A DNA stretch of 64,000 nucleotides from Microbacterium halotolerans (GCF_003569805.1 NZ_KZ984051.1:62001-126000); one strand, 5' to 3'; numbered from the stretch's first letter, positions 36,973 through 46,481 are shown. Notes: a model not told the origin generated them from the letters alone. A program made the numbers and translations.

Positions 36973-37411
36973 CTGGGTCCTTCGGCAGCGTGCACATGTG
37001 TTCCGCGACCAGAGCCGCGACGACCAGGACGATGCTCGCCCCCACCGCAGCGATGATCGCTCCCATCGACCCTATCGGCGCGGGGACGGGTCGGGTAGTG
37101 AGGAACACGATGAGGCCGAGACCCGCGCCGCCGACGGCCGCGCCGACGAGGCTCGACGCCTTCGCGAGAACCGCGATGCGCAGCGCGCGGAACGGGTCGA
37201 CGCGCGGCGCCTTCTGGTCGTTCACCGATCGGCGGATCGGCCAGGCCAGGACGATGCACGCGCCCCCGAGCACGACGAGCAGGACGGTCAGGCCGATGGG
37301 CGGCGTGAACGTGGGGTGTCCGGTCGTCGTGAGCACCTGATCGATCACGAACCCCGCACCGCCGCCGAGCACCGCGGCGACGATGAGGGCGAGCGGATCG
37401 GTGCGCTTCAC
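36923..37411 (-). CDS. DUF3180 membrane protein
   Basis: The 162-residue protein has four membrane helices and matches DUF3180, a family that lies next to folK in actinobacteria. The start is a GTG (VKRTDPLALIVAAVLG) that overlaps the folK stop by 4 bp. Function is unknown. Confidence 0.82.
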   Translation of the reverse strand: MKRTDPLALIVAAVLGGGAGFVIDQVLTTTGHPTFTPPIGLTVLLVVLGGACIVLAWPIRRSVNDQKAPRVDPFRALRIAVLAKASSLVGAAVGGAGLGLIVFLTTRPVPAPIGSMGAIIAAVGASIVLVVAALVAEHMCTLPKDPDDREHPDAGPGTEPTS

Positions 37412-37947
37412 GCCGCCCCCTCGGCGAGCAGGCCGGCGAGCAGATCGTCCGCCCGGCCTCGGCCCGGCACTGCGGCATCCGGGTCCAGTTCGAGCCACGG
37501 CCCAAGCACGAAGTCGCGCTCGTGCGCGCGCGGGTGTGGCAGCGACACCTCGGGGCCCGCGGAGCACACGTCGCCGTATGCGATCAGGTCGAGATCGAGA
37601 GTCCGATCGCCCCACCGCTCCTCACGCACGCGCCCGTGGGCGTTCTCGACATCGTGCAGCGCCGCCAGCAGTGCGGCGGGAGCGAGCGTCGTGCGCACCA
37701 GCGCCACGGCGTTGAGGTAGCCGGGCTTGTCCGGGTCGGGGCCCGTCGGTGTGATCGCAACCGATTCGACGGGCGTCGACATCCGGATGTCCGTCACGCC
37801 GCCCAGCGCGGCGATCTGACGCTCGGCGGCGGAGAGCGTCGCGTACCGGTCGCCGAGGTTCGCCCCGAATGCCACGACGGCGTCGACGGCGGCCGCGTCG
37901 GGCGAAGTCTCAGGCTGGGGTGCCTTCTTCGTCGCTTCGTCGGTCAT
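37408..37947 (-). CDS. folK: 2-amino-4-hydroxy-6-hydroxymethyldihydropteridine pyrophosphokinase
   Basis: This 179-residue enzyme pyrophosphorylates hydroxymethyl-dihydropterin in folate synthesis. It shows the family motifs AFGANLGDR, GYLNAVALV and the signature RWGDRTLDLDLIAYGD with HPRAHERDFVLGPW. An extra 20 or so residues lie at the N-terminus. It overlaps the folP-folB stop by 4 bp. Confidence 0.93.
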   Translation of the reverse strand: MTDEATKKAPQPETSPDAAAVDAVVAFGANLGDRYATLSAAERQIAALGGVTDIRMSTPVESVAITPTGPDPDKPGYLNAVALVRTTLAPAALLAALHDVENAHGRVREERWGDRTLDLDLIAYGDVCSAGPEVSLPHPRAHERDFVLGPWLELDPDAAVPGRGRADDLLAGLLAEGAA

Positions 37948-39182
37948 CGTGTGCTCGTTCCCTCGCCGCTCGGCGGCGCGCCCTGCGTGCGCATCACCGT
38001 CACGGAGACGTCGTCGAAGCGCTGCTCGATCGGGGCCTGCGGCTTGTGCACGGTGACGCCGACGAATTCGATCCGCTCGTCGGCCAGCACCGCGCCGCCG
38101 ATGCGGTGAGCGAGCGTCTCGATCAGATTCACCGGCTCGCCCGCGACGATCGCGGCGACACGATCGGCGACCTCGCCGTAGTGCACGGTGTCGGTGACGT
38201 CGTCGGTCCTGGCCGCCTGCGCCATCGGCAGCGAGATGTGCAGATCGATCACGAACTCCTGGCCGTTCTCGCGCTCGAAGTCGAACACCCCGTGGTGCCC
38301 GAACACACGCAGGCCGGTCAATTCGATCATGCCGGAGCCATCAGCGTCCGGCGCACCTGCGGCACCCGGCACCTTCGTGCTCCCGGCGACCGGAGCGCCG
38401 TCCCACGCGTCGAGCACCGCGAGCGCGTCGACCGTGCCGACGACATCGTGCACGCGCACGCCGTAGGCGCCGGCCCTGGCCGTGAGAACGCTCGTCACGG
38501 CCGTGGCCAGGTCGCGACGGCCGGTCGAGGCGTCGTCGCCGAGTGCTGTCGTGAGCAGTCGCTTGCGCGAGACTCCGATCAGCAGGCGGAAGCCGAGCGC
38601 GCTGATCGCGTCGAGCTCGCGCAGCGCCGCCCAGCTCTGCTCCGGCGTCTTCGCGAAGCCGATGCCCGGGTCGAGGATGATCTGCTCGTCGCGCACACCA
38701 GCGGTCCGTGCCGCCTCGACGCGCCGCAGCAGCTCGGCCGCGACCTCGTCTCCCACGCGCGAGTACTGCGCCGTCGCGTACATGTCGGCGGACGGCCCGC
38801 GCCAGTGGCCGATGGCGATCTCGGCGTCACCGGCCGCGACCACGTCGAAGATGCGCGGGTCCTCGATGCCGCCCGATACATCGTTGACGATCCTCGCACC
38901 CGCGGTGATCGCGCGCTCTGCGACCTCGGCGCGGTACGTGTCGACGCTCACGACGGCGCCATCGGACGCCAGCGCCTCGATCACGGGGAGCACGCGGCGC
39001 AGCTCCTCTCCGGCGCCGATCGGGTGCGCACCGGGCCTCGTCGACTCTCCGCCGACGTCGAGCACGGTCGCGCCCTGCTCGCGCAGACTGCGCCCGTGCG
39101 CGATCGCGGCGTCGTGCGAGAAGAATTCGCCGCCGTCGCTGAACGAATCGGGCGTGACGTTGACGACTCCCCAGATCTCCAT
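37944..39182 (-). CDS. Fused dihydropteroate synthase and dihydroneopterin aldolase
   Basis: One uninterrupted 412-residue frame encodes FolP (residues 1-270) and FolB (residues 285-412). FolP shows GVVNVTPDSFSDGG, LDVGGESTRPGA, VSVDTYRAEVAE, LDPGIGFAKTPEQ and IGVSRKR. FolB shows LRVFGHHGVFDFER and the LIETLAHRIG segment. The linker (KVPGAAGAPDADGSG) leads straight to the FolB methionine without a stop. The two enzymes make dihydroneopterin cleavage and p-aminobenzoate condensation products in folate synthesis. An internal start at the ATG at 38330 could also yield separate FolB, but it lacks a clear ribosome-binding site. Confidence 0.9.
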   Translation of the reverse strand: MEIWGVVNVTPDSFSDGGEFFSHDAAIAHGRSLREQGATVLDVGGESTRPGAHPIGAGEELRRVLPVIEALASDGAVVSVDTYRAEVAERAITAGARIVNDVSGGIEDPRIFDVVAAGDAEIAIGHWRGPSADMYATAQYSRVGDEVAAELLRRVEAARTAGVRDEQIILDPGIGFAKTPEQSWAALRELDAISALGFRLLIGVSRKRLLTTALGDDASTGRRDLATAVTSVLTARAGAYGVRVHDVVGTVDALAVLDAWDGAPVAGSTKVPGAAGAPDADGSGMIELTGLRVFGHHGVFDFERENGQEFVIDLHISLPMAQAARTDDVTDTVHYGEVADRVAAIVAGEPVNLIETLAHRIGGAVLADERIEFVGVTVHKPQAPIEQRFDDVSVTVMRTQGAPPSGEGTSTR

Positions 39183-39784
39183 CAGCCCTCGCCCTTCCCG
39201 ATCAGCGCGATGATCTCCGCCCTGGCCGCCGGGTCGGCGAGCTCGCCGCGCGTGGCGATAGTGACGGTGGAGCTGTCGGCCTGCTGCGCTCCGCGCATCG
39301 TCACGCATTGGTGCACCGCGTCGAGCACGACGACGACGCCGCGTGCGGCGAGGGCCCGAGCGATCGTGTCTGCGATCTGCTCACCGAGGCGCTCCTGCAC
39401 CTGCGGGCGGTTGGCGAGGATGTCGATGACCTTGGTGAACGCGCCGAGCCCGACCACCTTCTCGCCTGGCAGGTACGCGACGTGCGCCGTGCCGTGGCTG
39501 GGCAGCAGATGGTGCTCGCACACCGAGCGGAATCGGATGCCCCGCACGATCACCGCTCCCGACGGCTGCGTCTCTGGAGCCGGCCCTGAGGCGACGCTGA
39601 TCGTCGAGGCCAGCGGAGCCGCGGGGTCCTGCGAGAGACCGCCGAACATCTCGGCGACCATCTCCGCGACCCGCTCCGGCGTACGGGTCAGCCCCGGGCG
39701 ATCCGGGTCCTCCCCGATGGCGATCAGCAGCTCGCGCGTGAGTTCGGCGACTCTGTCGCGGTCCACGCCCTCCGGACCAGCCAT
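39182..39784 (-). CDS. folE: GTP cyclohydrolase I
   Basis: This 200-residue enzyme opens folate synthesis by converting GTP to dihydroneopterin triphosphate. It has FRSVCEHHLLPSHG with the zinc Cys and His, GLGAFTKVIDI, and the second zinc Cys in VHQCVTMRG. Its stop shares one base with the folP-folB start, and it follows ftsH by only 3 bp. Confidence 0.94.
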   Translation of the reverse strand: MAGPEGVDRDRVAELTRELLIAIGEDPDRPGLTRTPERVAEMVAEMFGGLSQDPAAPLASTISVASGPAPETQPSGAVIVRGIRFRSVCEHHLLPSHGTAHVAYLPGEKVVGLGAFTKVIDILANRPQVQERLGEQIADTIARALAARGVVVVLDAVHQCVTMRGAQQADSSTVTIATRGELADPAARAEIIALIGKGEG

Positions 39785-39787
39785 GGA

Positions 39788-41794
39788 TCAGGCCGTGGCT
39801 GGACGGGAGCTGCCGGATGCCGGGTGCGGCTGGGCCTCGCCGGGCGCGGCCTGTGGGTCGGCCGCGTTGGCCGCCACGGGCATCTGCTCGCTGGCGCGAC
39901 GCGGCACGTCGACCGGAGGCAGATTCGAGACCGGGCGACCATCGCTGGAGAGCCACTGCGGGCGCTTCGGCAGCTTCCGCACGTTCGCGAAGATCTCGTC
40001 GAGACGATGGTGGTCGAGCGTCTCCTTCTCGAGCAGCTCGTGGGCGAGCCCGTCGAGGATGTCGCGGTTCGCCGTGAGCACCTCGTACGCTTCGTCGTGG
40101 GCTTGCTCGATCAGCGCACGCACTTCGGCGTCGATCGTGGAGGCCGAGCCATCCGAGAAATCACGGCCGTGCCCCATGTCGCGTCCCATGAACACTTCGC
40201 CGCTGGCGCCCGCGAGCTTCACTGGCCCGATGGCCGTGGTCATGCCGTACTCGGTGACCATCTTGCGGGCCGTCGACGTGGCCTTCTCGATGTCGTTCGA
40301 CGCACCCGTCGTCGGGTCGTGGAACACGATCTCCTCGGCGACGCGGCCGCCCATCGCGTAGGTGAGCTGGTCCTGCAGCTCGTTGCGGGTGATCGAGAAC
40401 TTGTCCTCGAGCGGCAGCACCATCGTGTAGCCGAGTGCCTTGCCGCGCGGCAGGATCGTGATCTTCGTGACCGGGTCCGAGAAGTTCATCGCCGCCGCGG
40501 CGAGCGCGTGGCCGCCCTCGTGGTAGGCCGTGATGAGGCGCTCCTTGTCCTGCATCACGCGGGTGCGGCGCTGCGGGCCGCCGATGACGCGATCGATCGC
40601 CTCGTCGAGGGCGCGGTGATCGATCAGCTGCGCATTGGAGCGCGCCGTGAGCAGCGCGGCCTCGTTGAGCACGTTCGCCAGGTCGGCGCCTGTGAAGCCC
40701 GGCGTCTTGCGTGCGACGGAGTTCAGGTCGACGCTGTCGGCGAGGGGCTTGCCTCGGCCGTGCACCTCGAGGATCCGGTGGCGGCCGGCGAGGTCAGGTG
40801 CGTCGACGCCGATCTGGCGGTCGAAACGGCCGGGACGCAGCAGAGCGGGGTCGAGGATGTCCGGACGGTTCGACGCCGCGATCACGATGACGTTGGCGTT
40901 CGGATCGAAGCCGTCCATCTCGACGAGCATCTGGTTCAGCGTCTGCTCGCGCTCGTCGTGGCCGCCGCCCATGCCCGCACCGCGCTGGCGGCCGACGGCG
41001 TCGATCTCATCGATGAAGATGATCGCTGGGGAGTTCTCCTTGGCCTGGTTGAACAGGTCGCGCACGCGACTGGCGCCGACCCCGACGAACATCTCCACGA
41101 AGTCCGAGCCGGAGATCGAGTAGAACGGCACGCCCGCCTCACCGGCGACGGCACGGGCGAGCAGCGTCTTTCCGGTGCCGGGAGGGCCGTAGAGCATGAC
41201 GCCCTTCGGGATGCGCGCGCCGACCGCCTGGTACTTCGACGGGTCGGCGAGGAAGTCCTTGATCTCCTGCAGCTCTTCGAGCGCCTCGTCGGCTCCGGCG
41301 ACGTCGGCGAACGTCACATCCGGGTGCTCCTTGTTCGCGATCTTCGCCTTCGACTTGCCGAACTGAGCCATCCGGCCGCCGCCCTGCGCGTTCGCGAGCA
41401 GGAACCAGAACAGCAGTCCGAGCAGCAGCACCGGGATCAGGAACGTCAGCAGGCTGGCGAAGATGCTCTGCTGCGGAACGTCGTCGTCGTAGCCGTCGGC
41501 CGGCGCGGCCTTCTCGACCGCGTTGACGAGGTCGTCTGCGCGGGCGCTGACGTAGTAGAACTGCACGTCCTCTGCGCCCTCGTACGCCTCGGACAGGTGC
41601 ATGTCGACGCGCTGGTTGCCGTCGGTGATCGTCACCTCGGTGGCTGCGCCCTTGTCGAGAAGTTCGAAACCCTCCTGGGTCGTGATCTGCTTCGGCCCGC
41701 CGAGGCTGTTGATCAGGATGAACCCGGCGATCAGCAGCACGCCGATCAGCAGCACGTAGATCAGAGGATTGCGGGTGAGCTTCTTGGCGTTCAT
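39788..41794 (-). CDS. ftsH: ATP-dependent membrane zinc metalloprotease FtsH
   Basis: The 668-residue membrane protease has two N-terminal helices (about residues 11-31 and 111-134), an AAA domain with Walker A GPPGTGKT (203-210) and Walker [12 protein letters not shown], the second region of homology ([20 protein letters not shown]), and the zinc site HEGGH (425-429). The C-terminal tail is Pro/Ala-rich. The start at 41794 gives the usual N-terminus; an ATG at 41854 would add 20 residues. Confidence 0.94.
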   Translation of the reverse strand: MNAKKLTRNPLIYVLLIGVLLIAGFILINSLGGPKQITTQEGFELLDKGAATEVTITDGNQRVDMHLSEAYEGAEDVQFYYVSARADDLVNAVEKAAPADGYDDDVPQQSIFASLLTFLIPVLLLGLLFWFLLANAQGGGRMAQFGKSKAKIANKEHPDVTFADVAGADEALEELQEIKDFLADPSKYQAVGARIPKGVMLYGPPGTGKTLLARAVAGEAGVPFYSISGSDFVEMFVGVGASRVRDLFNQAKENSPAIIFIDEIDAVGRQRGAGMGGGHDEREQTLNQMLVEMDGFDPNANVIVIAASNRPDILDPALLRPGRFDRQIGVDAPDLAGRHRILEVHGRGKPLADSVDLNSVARKTPGFTGADLANVLNEAALLTARSNAQLIDHRALDEAIDRVIGGPQRRTRVMQDKERLITAYHEGGHALAAAAMNFSDPVTKITILPRGKALGYTMVLPLEDKFSITRNELQDQLTYAMGGRVAEEIVFHDPTTGASNDIEKATSTARKMVTEYGMTTAIGPVKLAGASGEVFMGRDMGHGRDFSDGSASTIDAEVRALIEQAHDEAYEVLTANRDILDGLAHELLEKETLDHHRLDEIFANVRKLPKRPQWLSSDGRPVSNLPPVDVPRRASEQMPVAANAADPQAAPGEAQPHPASGSSRPATA

Positions 41795-41918
41795 GGTGTG
41801 GGCGCGGGCCCGGCTCCCTTTGGGTCGATCAGCGACGCGCCATGGCGCGTTCATAGAAGGCTATCGCGCCGCGTTTATGGCGCGACTGTGATTCGCCCGC
41901 GGCGTAACGCGGGGCCCT

Positions 41919-41934
41919 GCCGCTCAGGTGCGGC
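41919..41934. repeat. GCCGCTCAGGTGCGGC hairpin motif
   Basis: This 16-mer is the exact reverse complement of bases 12603-12618. It forms a 5-bp stem with loop TCAGGT in the gap between hpt and ftsH. Related copies are at 27003-27015 and 27055-27065. Confidence 0.6.
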
Positions 41935-42002
41935 GAAGCGCCGCCATGACCGCCTGTTGGCGGCGTTCTCCCGCACTCGAGGGGCTGTAGGCGCCGCTCG
42001 GG

Positions 42003-42554
42003 TCAGGAGTAGATGTGGGGGGCGAGGATGGCGACGTCCCTCAGGTTGCGGTACTTCTCGGCGAAGTCGAGGCCGTAGCCGACGACGAACTCGTTCGGGA
42101 TGTCGAAGCCGAGGTAGCGGCAGTCGATCTCGACTTTGACCGCCTCCGGCTTGCGCAGCAGCGCGAACACCTCGACGGACTCGGCGCCGCGCTCGGCGAA
42201 GTTCTTCAGCAGCCAGCTGAGGGTGAGGCCGGAGTCGATGATGTCCTCGACGATGAGCACGTGGTAGCCGCCCAGGTCCGTGTCGAGGTCCTTGCGGATC
42301 TGCACCACGCCGCTGGACTTCGTACCTGCGCCGTAGCTGGAGACGGCCATCCAATCCATCTCGATCTCGCGGCTGAGGTGGCGGGAGAAGTCGACCATCA
42401 CCATGGCCGCGCCCTTGAGCACACCGACCAGCAGGAGCTTCTTGCCCGCGTAGTCCGATTCGACCTGACGGGCGATTTCGGCGAGTTTGGCGTTGATGTC
42501 CTCTTCTGTGACGAGAACGTCTGTGAGCTGGTCGGTGATGTCCGCGGCGCGCAT
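42003..42554 (-). CDS. hpt: Hypoxanthine phosphoribosyltransferase
   Basis: This 183-residue purine-salvage enzyme converts hypoxanthine or guanine plus PRPP to the nucleotide. It has the PRPP motif HVLIVEDIIDSGLTL, the substrate region VGVLKGAAMVMVDF, and FVVGYGLDFAEKYRNL at the C-terminus. The tilS-hpt-ftsH-folE order is standard in actinobacteria. Confidence 0.94.
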   Translation of the reverse strand: MRAADITDQLTDVLVTEEDINAKLAEIARQVESDYAGKKLLLVGVLKGAAMVMVDFSRHLSREIEMDWMAVSSYGAGTKSSGVVQIRKDLDTDLGGYHVLIVEDIIDSGLTLSWLLKNFAERGAESVEVFALLRKPEAVKVEIDCRYLGFDIPNEFVVGYGLDFAEKYRNLRDVAILAPHIYS

Positions 42555-42596
42555 GCCCTCAAGTGTAGAAGGCCCACCGCTGCGCGCCCGCCCCTG

Positions 42597-42661
42597 AACT
42601 CCTCAAGTCTCCGCCCACTCTCCAACCGCCCGCTGCAGATAAGACGGAGACTTGACGAGTT
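42597..42661. repeat. Long inverted repeat after tilS
   Basis: A 17-bp left arm (42597-42613) pairs with 42645-42661 with one mismatch and a 31-base loop. It lies just after the tilS stop and before the hpt start, and may act as a terminator or be a dispersed palindromic element. Confidence 0.6.
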
Positions 42662-42662
42662 G

Positions 42663-43649
42663 TCAGCGTGCGGCGAGCACGATGCGGCCGGACCGACGCT
42701 CGGCCGTGAACCCCGGCAGATCGATCGGGCCCTGACCGTGCCAGTCGGTGACCAGCCGCGCGATCTCGAGGGTCTGCCGTCTGGTGAGGCTCACGCCGAA
42801 CTCGCTCTGCGCGACGAGCCGGATGATCCGGTTCCGGATCGCGGACGGGTTCGCCTCGAGCGCCGCGGCGGAGACCGCGATGCCCGCTTCGGCGTGCTCG
42901 ACGATGTCCTCGATCGTCTCCTCGATCATGTCGGCGAAGGCCTCGTTGTCCTCGCGCAGCTGCTCTGCGGTGCGGGCGAGCGCCTCGGCGATGCCTGGCC
43001 CGAGCTCCGTCTCGAGCACCGGCAGCACTCGTTCGCGCACCCGCACCCGCGAGAAGCGGTCGTCCGAGTTGTGCGGGTCCTGCCATGGCTCGATTCCGGA
43101 AGCCGCGCAGAACGCACGGGTGTCGTCGCGGCGCAGCGCGAGGAACGGACGCACCCAGGCGAGCCCGCGCTCGTCGACTCGCCGCGGCGCCATGCCCTGC
43201 AGGCTGCCGGCTCCCGCGCCCCTGGCGAGCGCCAGCAGCACGGTCTCTGCCTGATCGTCGAGCGTGTGGCCGAGGAGCACGGCGACCGCGCCCATCTCTG
43301 ACGCGACACGCGCGATGGCACCGTAGCGGGCATCGCGCGCCGCGGCCTCCGGCCCGCCGTCCGAGCCGACCTCGACTCGCGCGATCCGGGCATCCGGGAT
43401 CTTCAGTGCGCGAGCCTGCTCTGCCGCGCGCTCTGCCACCTGGTCCGAGTCGGCCTGAAGCCCGTGATCGACGGTCACAGTCGACACTTGAAGCCCGAGC
43501 TTCGGTGCCTCGTGCGCCGCGGCCGCGGCGAGCGCGAGAGAGTCCGCGCCGCCCGAGAGCGCGACGAGCACGGTCGCTCCGCTGCCGGAGAACGGGCGAA
43601 GCGACCCGCGCACGGCGAGGCGGCAGGCGGCGATCGCGGGGTCGAGCAT
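42663..43649 (-). CDS. tilS: tRNA(Ile)-lysidine synthetase
   Basis: This 328-residue enzyme modifies the wobble C of tRNA-Ile(CAU) to lysidine. It has the PP-loop motif VALSGGADSLALA (residues about 28-40), VTVDHGLQADS, GHTLDDQAET and RPFLALRRDDTRAFC. The C-terminal part is short, as usual in actinobacteria. Confidence 0.92.
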   Translation of the reverse strand: MLDPAIAACRLAVRGSLRPFSGSGATVLVALSGGADSLALAAAAAHEAPKLGLQVSTVTVDHGLQADSDQVAERAAEQARALKIPDARIARVEVGSDGGPEAAARDARYGAIARVASEMGAVAVLLGHTLDDQAETVLLALARGAGAGSLQGMAPRRVDERGLAWVRPFLALRRDDTRAFCAASGIEPWQDPHNSDDRFSRVRVRERVLPVLETELGPGIAEALARTAEQLREDNEAFADMIEETIEDIVEHAEAGIAVSAAALEANPSAIRNRIIRLVAQSEFGVSLTRRQTLEIARLVTDWHGQGPIDLPGFTAERRSGRIVLAAR

Positions 43650-43739
43650 GGGTTCACGGTAGTACGCCTCAGCCGTTTCGCGACGTCGCCGGGTAGGCTG
43701 AGCGCGCCAGATCGGCAGACTTTCAAGGAGTTACCAGGC

Positions 43740-44231
43740 ATGGGCGCATACGACGCTGTCATCGAGATTCCGCGCGGCAGCCGCGTGAAGTACGAGGTCG
43801 ACCACGAGACCGGTCGGGTGTTCCTCGACCGCGTGCTGTACACGACCTTCGGCTACCCCTCCGACTACGGCTTCTTCGAGAACACTCTCGGCGAGGACGG
43901 CGACCCGCTCGACGTGCTCGTCGTGATGGATCACTCGGTCTACCCCGGCGTCGGCGCGAAGGTTCGGCCCGTCGCCGTGCTGAAGATGAGCGACGAGGCC
44001 GGCGGCGACGACAAGGTCGTCGCGGTGCTCGCCAAGGACCCTCGCTGGGACCACATCCAGGACGTCGAGGACCTCCCCGAGTACACCCGGAAGGAGATCG
44101 GTCACTTCTTCGAGCACTACAAGGACCTCGAGCCGGGCAAGTGGGTCAAGGTCGACGAGTGGGCCGGCGCGGCCGAGGCCGAGCGCCTGGTCACCGAGGC
44201 GTTCGACCGCGCGAAGACTCAGGGCCACTGA
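43740..44231 (+). CDS. ppa: Inorganic pyrophosphatase, family I
   Basis: The 163-residue soluble enzyme hydrolyses pyrophosphate. It has EIPRGSRVKYEVDHETG, YPSDYGFFENTLGEDGDPLDVLV with the metal-binding aspartates, and KDPRWDHIQDVEDL. AAGGAG lies seven bases upstream of the ATG. It diverges from tilS. Confidence 0.95.
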   Translation: MGAYDAVIEIPRGSRVKYEVDHETGRVFLDRVLYTTFGYPSDYGFFENTLGEDGDPLDVLVVMDHSVYPGVGAKVRPVAVLKMSDEAGGDDKVVAVLAKDPRWDHIQDVEDLPEYTRKEIGHFFEHYKDLEPGKWVKVDEWAGAAEAERLVTEAFDRAKTQGH

Positions 44232-44522
44232 GCCGCAGCGTCTTCGGGGGAGGGTCCGCTTCGGCGGGCTCTCCCCTTTCTGCGCTCCGGCGGGTGTGCC
44301 TGCGCGAGGCGGGCTCCGGAGCGGGCCGACCCGCGCGCCGGATGGGCCGCGGCACGTCTGCAGATGAGCAGAGTCGGCCCGTGCGCAGGGGCGCCGAGTC
44401 GCGGCAGAATCAGCCGGATTATGCAGTGCCTCAGCGAAAGCGCAGTGGCTCAGCGCCGCTCGACTGCGGGCCCGACGCCCGCTGCCTCGTCTCGTCCGAA
44501 TGTCGGGCATCCGGGAACGCGG
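44232..44522. other. Intergenic gap between ppa and the M23 peptidase gene
   Basis: Apart from the terminator at 44247-44279 I see no coding pattern or clear motif in this 291-bp convergent gap. Confidence 0.6.
44247..44279 (+). terminator. Intrinsic terminator of ppa
   Basis: A 13-bp stem with two wobble pairs (44247-44259 with 44264-44276) and a tight TTCG-type loop is followed by TTT, 15 bases after the ppa stop. Confidence 0.85.
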
Positions 44523-45956
44523 TCAGAGGTAGACGCCACGGGCCGCCATGAACGGCGCAGGGTTGATCTGCCCACCGCCTTGGAAGACCTCGAAGTGCAG
44601 GTGGCAGCCGAAGGAGTTTCCCGTGTTCCCCTCGTAGCCGATCACCTGTCCGGCCGAGACGCGCTGACCGTAGCTGACGACGATGTACGACTGGTGGGCG
44701 TATCCGGTTGCAATGCCGCCGCCGTGATCGATCTTGACGAAGTTGCCGTACCCGCCGAGCCCACCCGCCCAGATCACGGTACCGGAGTGCGCGGCGTAGA
44801 GCGGTGACCCGCAGCCGGCAGCGAGATCGGTGCCCCTGTGCCAGCCGCTGGCGCAGTATCCGGTGCCGCACTGCACCATACGAGGTCCGAACCCTGAGGT
44901 GAGTCGCCCGTTGTTGGGACGGACCCATCCGGAGCTGGACCCCCCGCCGCCACCGCCGCCGTTGCTGCCGGTGGATGTACCGCCGCCTCCGCCGCCGCTT
45001 CCGCCACCGCCGCCGTTGTTGCTGTTGTTCTTGGCGCGTTCTTCGGCTTCTCTCTTGCGACGCTCTTCTTCCTTGCGGCGCTGCTCGGCCTCGTACTCCT
45101 TCTTGGCCTTGACGCCTTCCTTGTACTCCTTGACGGTCTTGCTCGTCTTGCCCTGAAGCGCCTCGAGCTGAGCTTCGAGAGTGACGAGGTGCTCCTCCTG
45201 CTGAGCAAGAGCGGCCTCGGCCTCCTGCTGCGCGGCACGGGCCTCCTCGAGCTTCTTCTCTGCGACCTTCTGCAGCCGGTCACGCTCCTCGCGTGCCACC
45301 TCGGCCTGGTCGCTGAGCGCCTGCGCGGAGTCGCGCGCGGCGACCGCGTCTGCGCGAATCGCCTCGTTCTGCTCCGAGAGCTTGTCCATCTGGCCGAGGC
45401 GGGCCAGAAGATCGTCCGCGCTCGCACCGGAATCGGCGAACAGCACACCGAGAGAGGTCTCACTCCCGCTCGTGCGTGTGAGCTGCGCGGCGAGGCGGGC
45501 CGCGGCGAGCTCGGCCTCGTTGGCTGTCTTCGCGGCCTCGTCCGCCTGCTCCTGAAGATCCTCGACTCGCTGAGCTGCGGCGAACGCATCCTGCTGCGCC
45601 TCGTAATACGCGTCTGCGGCCTGCTCGGCACGGGCCTGCGCCGCTGCGACATTCTCTTTGAGCTGAGAGATCAGCCCTTCGATGCGGCGGGTCTCCGCCG
45701 CCTTCGCCGACTGGCTGCTGCGAGCAGACTCTACGTCCGCCCAACTCGGATAGTCATCCGGATCGTAAGCGGCGGCCGGCTTCGCAAAGGCCGACACGCT
45801 GCCGGCAGCGACACCCACCGCGCCTACGGCAAGAGCAACGCGACGTGTGACCGGCCCCCAGAGCGAGCGACGCTCAGCCGCGGTCGGGGCGCACCCGCAA
45901 TCCACCTCGGTAGCAGCGTCCATCGAGTCCTTCACCGCCTCTTTCACACGAGTCAC
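44523..45956 (-). CDS. Secreted M23-family peptidoglycan endopeptidase with coiled coil
   Basis: This about 477-residue exported protein has an internal signal segment (VTRRVALAVGAVGVAAG, ending AKPAAA), a long coiled coil (about residues 80-310), a Gly/Ser/Asn linker (about 315-355) and a C-terminal M23 domain with zinc residues in HRGTDLA and HLHFEVF. It has the architecture of NlpC-free murein hydrolases or their activators that act in cell separation. A GTG at 45956 is used as the start (an ATG at 45974 adds six residues). It is the last chromosomal gene before the tRNA cluster. Confidence 0.87.
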   Translation of the reverse strand: MTRVKEAVKDSMDAATEVDCGCAPTAAERRSLWGPVTRRVALAVGAVGVAAGSVSAFAKPAAAYDPDDYPSWADVESARSSQSAKAAETRRIEGLISQLKENVAAAQARAEQAADAYYEAQQDAFAAAQRVEDLQEQADEAAKTANEAELAAARLAAQLTRTSGSETSLGVLFADSGASADDLLARLGQMDKLSEQNEAIRADAVAARDSAQALSDQAEVAREERDRLQKVAEKKLEEARAAQQEAEAALAQQEEHLVTLEAQLEALQGKTSKTVKEYKEGVKAKKEYEAEQRRKEEERRKREAEERAKNNSNNGGGGGSGGGGGGTSTGSNGGGGGGGSSSGWVRPNNGRLTSGFGPRMVQCGTGYCASGWHRGTDLAAGCGSPLYAAHSGTVIWAGGLGGYGNFVKIDHGGGIATGYAHQSYIVVSYGQRVSAGQVIGYEGNTGNSFGCHLHFEVFQGGGQINPAPFMAARGVYL

Positions 45957-46097
45957 AATAACAACACCATTCACAAACGTACCTGATTTGGGCGCGGACC
46001 GGCAGATTTTGCTTCACGACAGGTGCTGCGATGAGCACGGAGCGCATGCCCATCCTGCCCGGCGACACTCCCGGGCAGACTTCGGCGCGCCCCCGAT

Positions 46098-46127
46098 TTG
46101 AAGATTCGCGGCGGATGTACGTATGCT
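46098..46127 (+). promoter_or_regulatory. Promoter of the tRNA cluster
   Basis: TTGAAG (46098-46103), an 18-base spacer and TATGCT (46122-46127) lie 37 bases before tRNA-Glu. Confidence 0.6.
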
Positions 46128-46163
46128 TGGTTGTCGGCAACGGTGAGCCACACGGTTCGCCCC

Positions 46164-46236
46164 GGCCCCATCGTTTAGCGGCCTAGGACGCCGCCCTTTC
46201 ACGGCGGTAGCACGGGTTCGAATCCCGTTGGGGTCA
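46164..46236 (+). tRNA. tRNA-Glu (anticodon TTC)
   Basis: A 73-base cloverleaf with acceptor stem GGCCCCA/TGGGGTC, anticodon loop CCTTTCAC and T-arm ACGGG-TTCGAAT-CCCGT. The CCA end is not encoded. Confidence 0.95.
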
Positions 46237-46264
46237 CCGTACCGAACGACAACTTCATAATCAT

Positions 46265-46338
46265 GGCCCTGTAGCGCAGTTGGTTAGCGTGCCGCCCTGT
46301 CACGGCGGAGGTCGCGGGTTCAAGTCCCGTCAGGGTCG
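46265..46338 (+). tRNA. tRNA-Asp (anticodon GTC)
   Basis: A 74-base cloverleaf with acceptor stem GGCCCTG/CAGGGTC, anticodon loop CCTGTCAC and discriminator G. The CCA end is not encoded. Confidence 0.95.
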
Positions 46339-46407
46339 CTCCAAGCGACGGGCCTTCTTTCGAGGAGGCCTTTTGCGTAGGATGCGGCAGATGGATGATT
46401 GCCGTAC

Positions 46408-46480
46408 GGCTCTGTAGCTCAGTTGGTAGAGCGTTCGACTGAAAATCGAAAGGTCACCGGATCGACGCCGGTCGGAGCCA
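46408..46480 (+). tRNA. tRNA-Phe (anticodon GAA), integration site of the element
   Basis: A 73-base cloverleaf with acceptor stem GGCTCTG/CGGAGCC and anticodon loop ACTGAAAAT. Its T-loop reads ATCGACG, without the usual T54. From the anticodon loop to the 3' end the sequence is repeated at 57651-57694, so the element restores the gene on insertion. Confidence 0.95.
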
Positions 46481-46481
46481 C
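46438..46481 (+). repeat. attL, 44-bp direct repeat inside tRNA-Phe
   Basis: This copy starts in the anticodon loop and runs one base past the tRNA end. It is identical over 44 bases to 57651-57694; the flanking bases differ on both sides. Confidence 0.93.

Noticed and set aside
40000..41000. HEGGH in FtsH instead of HEAGH considered as a damaged zinc site
   Set aside because: The motif is HExGH; the variable position tolerates Gly, so both His and Glu are kept.
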